In this document: positions 62,239-64,000 of the stretch, one piece after another
Numbering within the stretch: the stretch's first letter is position 1
Layout of the letters: the number at the start of each line of letters is the position of its first letter
Source: Symbiodinium natans
Taxonomy: Eukaryota > Sar > Dinophyceae > Suessiales > Symbiodiniaceae
NCBI GenBank assembly: GCA_905221605.1
Contig: CAJNDS010002247.1
Location: forward strand, 186,001 to 250,000
Reading direction: 5' to 3'
Length of the DNA: 64,000 nt
The notes under the pieces: model-generated
Databases searched by the model: none
What the model saw: only the letters and a program-made list of their open reading frames with translations
Told to the model about the DNA's origin: nothing
Made by a program: the position numbers and the translations under genes

Positions 62239-62325
62239 GCGGACGGCACGCAGTCTGCTGCGGCCCCCGAGCTGGCAAAGGTAGCGATGTCACCGGAATT
62301 CTTGGGCAAGACCGTGGATTTTTAG
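62239..62325 (+). CDS. Possible terminal exon, unknown gene
   Basis: SAAAPELAKVAMSPEFLGKT then VDF and a TAG near 62325. Short and unrecognised. Confidence 0.25.
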   Translation, partial: ADGTQSAAAPELAKVAMSPEFLGKTVDF

Positions 62326-62339
62326 GCTTTCCAGGCATT

Positions 62340-63416
62340 TGGTCCTACATGGGCCTGGGTCATCTGCAGCATTCCGAGTTTCACCGAGCAGGCTGATGTC
62401 TGCAAACTCTTCCAGCTTTCAAACGGCTGTCGGGCCGTACGGGTCTCTTGACAGCTTCCTGCGTCCGGATGCGGCCCATCTGACACAGCTCCATGCTCCC
62501 AAACATCTCGAGTTTGTGAAGCTCTTCATTGGATTCTTGGGGGCCTGGAGCTGTGGGGCCGCGGCCACATGCGGCCACCCCAGCTTTTTCAACATGAGCT
62601 ATGGTCAACAGTCAACAGTTCCAGGAAGTCGCAAAGAAGACAAGGATCTCTTGTTGCACCCGTTCTCCTCCTGCGAACCGCGGCGGCTAAGGCGCACGCC
62701 GTGTTTCATGCCGCCCGCAGATGGTCTTAACTTGTACTTGTCACGTTCTGGCTGCTCTGGCTTTTCATGTGTCTCGTGTGGACCGTCTGTTGTTGCTTGA
62801 ACCTGGGGCGACCATTGGGGAGGAAATTAGGCTAGACGTTCTGTGGCTCTCGCCATGCAGTGGCCCTTGGCCACTGGGACAGCTCTTGCTTGCATGGCGT
62901 ACTTTGATTTGCTTGAGGTACTGTTTAACAGTCCCATACAGGTATACTCTGCCCAAGGTCCACTTGGCCTGTTTGTCAACATAGGGTTCAGATGCTTCAG
63001 GCTTTCAGGTTGCATACGCCTGAGTCCAAGACCCTCAACTCCCTAAGCTCCCCAATTCCCCAATCTCATCATCTCCGTTTTGCCAACGGTGGACCTTTGT
63101 GCGGAACACAATTCATGAGCCACAAAGCCACAAAGGATGGTCTTTTGGAGTCGCTGTGCACACAAGTTTGCGCTCCATGAAACGGTATCCCTGTAGGCTT
63201 TCATCCTTTTCTTTCCCTAGAACTTCGAGGCGGAATTCTGACCATCAACACTGTTCTATGTCAAGCCAGCAAGGGCATCTGAAAGCTATGAACCCCGAGC
63301 ACCCCCCCCCCCCCCCGAGCAGGGCCCCTGAGACCTCTAAACTCCAGCAGAGCGAGTGGATCAGAAGCATCTCATATCCCTTTTGCAAGATGTTGTCAGG
63401 ACTGCCCGGTCGGGTT
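62340..63416. other. No supported gene
   Basis: Several short frames on both strands, none convincing. A poly-C run lies at about 63302-63317. Confidence 0.3.
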
Positions 63417-63478
63417 TTGGGTTTAGGGTTTAGGGTTTAGGGTTTAGGGTTTAGGGTTTAGGGTTTAGGGTTTAGGGA
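63417..63478 (-). repeat. TTTAGGG array
   Basis: About nine near-perfect units. Confidence 0.97.
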
Positions 63479-64000
63479 CTTGGGTTGTTGGTTGGGGTCA
63501 TTTCGAGAGGGGATTGCTTCTCCTTGCTCTCGCTGCGGCTCTCTGGGCTGTCCTTCCTTTCGCCAGCAAGCCCGGGCAACGTCGGGGGCCCCGAGGGGGG
63601 GGGGGGGGAGTCCGAGGGACTGGAAAGGGTTTCGGAGGCGTAAGGTAACCGAAGGGCTTGGGCTTTCGAATCTTCGGCTGTTCGTTGGGTTCATGGTTGT
63701 CATCGAGGCGTTCTTCCTAGGTCCTAGTGCCCTGAGTCGCCACCTTGCCCTGAAGTCTGACAGCAAAGGCCTGCCTCCCGAACTTGAGCTAACTCTCATG
63801 TCTGCGGACAGAACAGGGAGCCCAAGGCCAACTAACCTGCTTCCTGCTGCTTTCAGCTCTTCAGACATTTCGGGCAAACACATCAATGTACAGCACCGTC
63901 GCATCACTGAGGACCAAAACCAACACGACTTGCTAGGATGCAGGGTGGATGCAGCCTCTTAGGCACATAGGCACGTGATAATGCTTAGTCGACCGGGTGC

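Overview
The window looks like nuclear DNA of a dinoflagellate, most likely a Suessiales/Symbiodinium-type alga. This is inferred from four things. TTTAGGG-type telomeric repeats are scattered through more than 35 kb. Introns mix GT-AG and GC-AG borders. Long stretches are coded on one strand. There are retroelement reverse-transcriptase tails of the kind I know from dinoflagellate genomes (the peptide ASPRANHALRTV). No bacterial operon, CRISPR array, tRNA or rRNA gene could be supported.

Region 1 (about 1-9.3 kb, minus strand): tightly packed, intronless open reading frames of unknown function. They include two tandem paralogues (5372-6772 and 6936-8288), three partly overlapping frames (4118 down to 1078), and GTGAG/CTCAC hairpins lying between or after frames.

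Region 2 (about 9.3-21.3 kb, minus strand): the main item. It is a large LINE-like retroelement with three successive overlapping frames. ORF1 (21302-18588) is of unknown function. ORF2 (18778-15797) carries a C5-cytosine DNA methyltransferase domain with its catalytic motifs present. ORF3 (15800-9507) carries an endonuclease/exonuclease/phosphatase domain, a reverse transcriptase with YMDD, a zinc finger, an RNase H and an unexplained C-terminal module. ORF2 stop and ORF3 start overlap as ATGA. Rearranged copies of the left-flank DNA lie beyond its right end (21.34-23.05 kb), partly inverted and partly direct.

Region 3 (21.3-26 kb): broken gene copies, a short-motif repeat and a 442-bp tandem repeat.

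Region 4 (26-43 kb, plus strand): genes cut into short exons whose introns hold TTTAGGG/CCCTAAA arrays. The best model runs from a signal-peptide exon at 35770 through about 14 phase-0 coiled-coil-like exons to an intelectin/fibrinogen-like terminal exon ending at 42803.

Region 5 (43.9-49.2 kb): GC-rich, with frameshifted and mutually inverted fragments of a second, R2-like retroelement and an ORF with RING-like and zinc-ribbon cysteines.

Region 6 (49.2-64 kb, plus strand): more short exons among telomeric arrays, including a phosphatidylinositol phosphate kinase (PIPK) recognised from motifs spread over 55.0-60.9 kb. Small terminal-inverted-repeat elements (MITE-like) are dispersed in introns, and one is split by a telomeric array.

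All exon borders and domain calls were read by eye from the sequence. None was confirmed by alignment or search.
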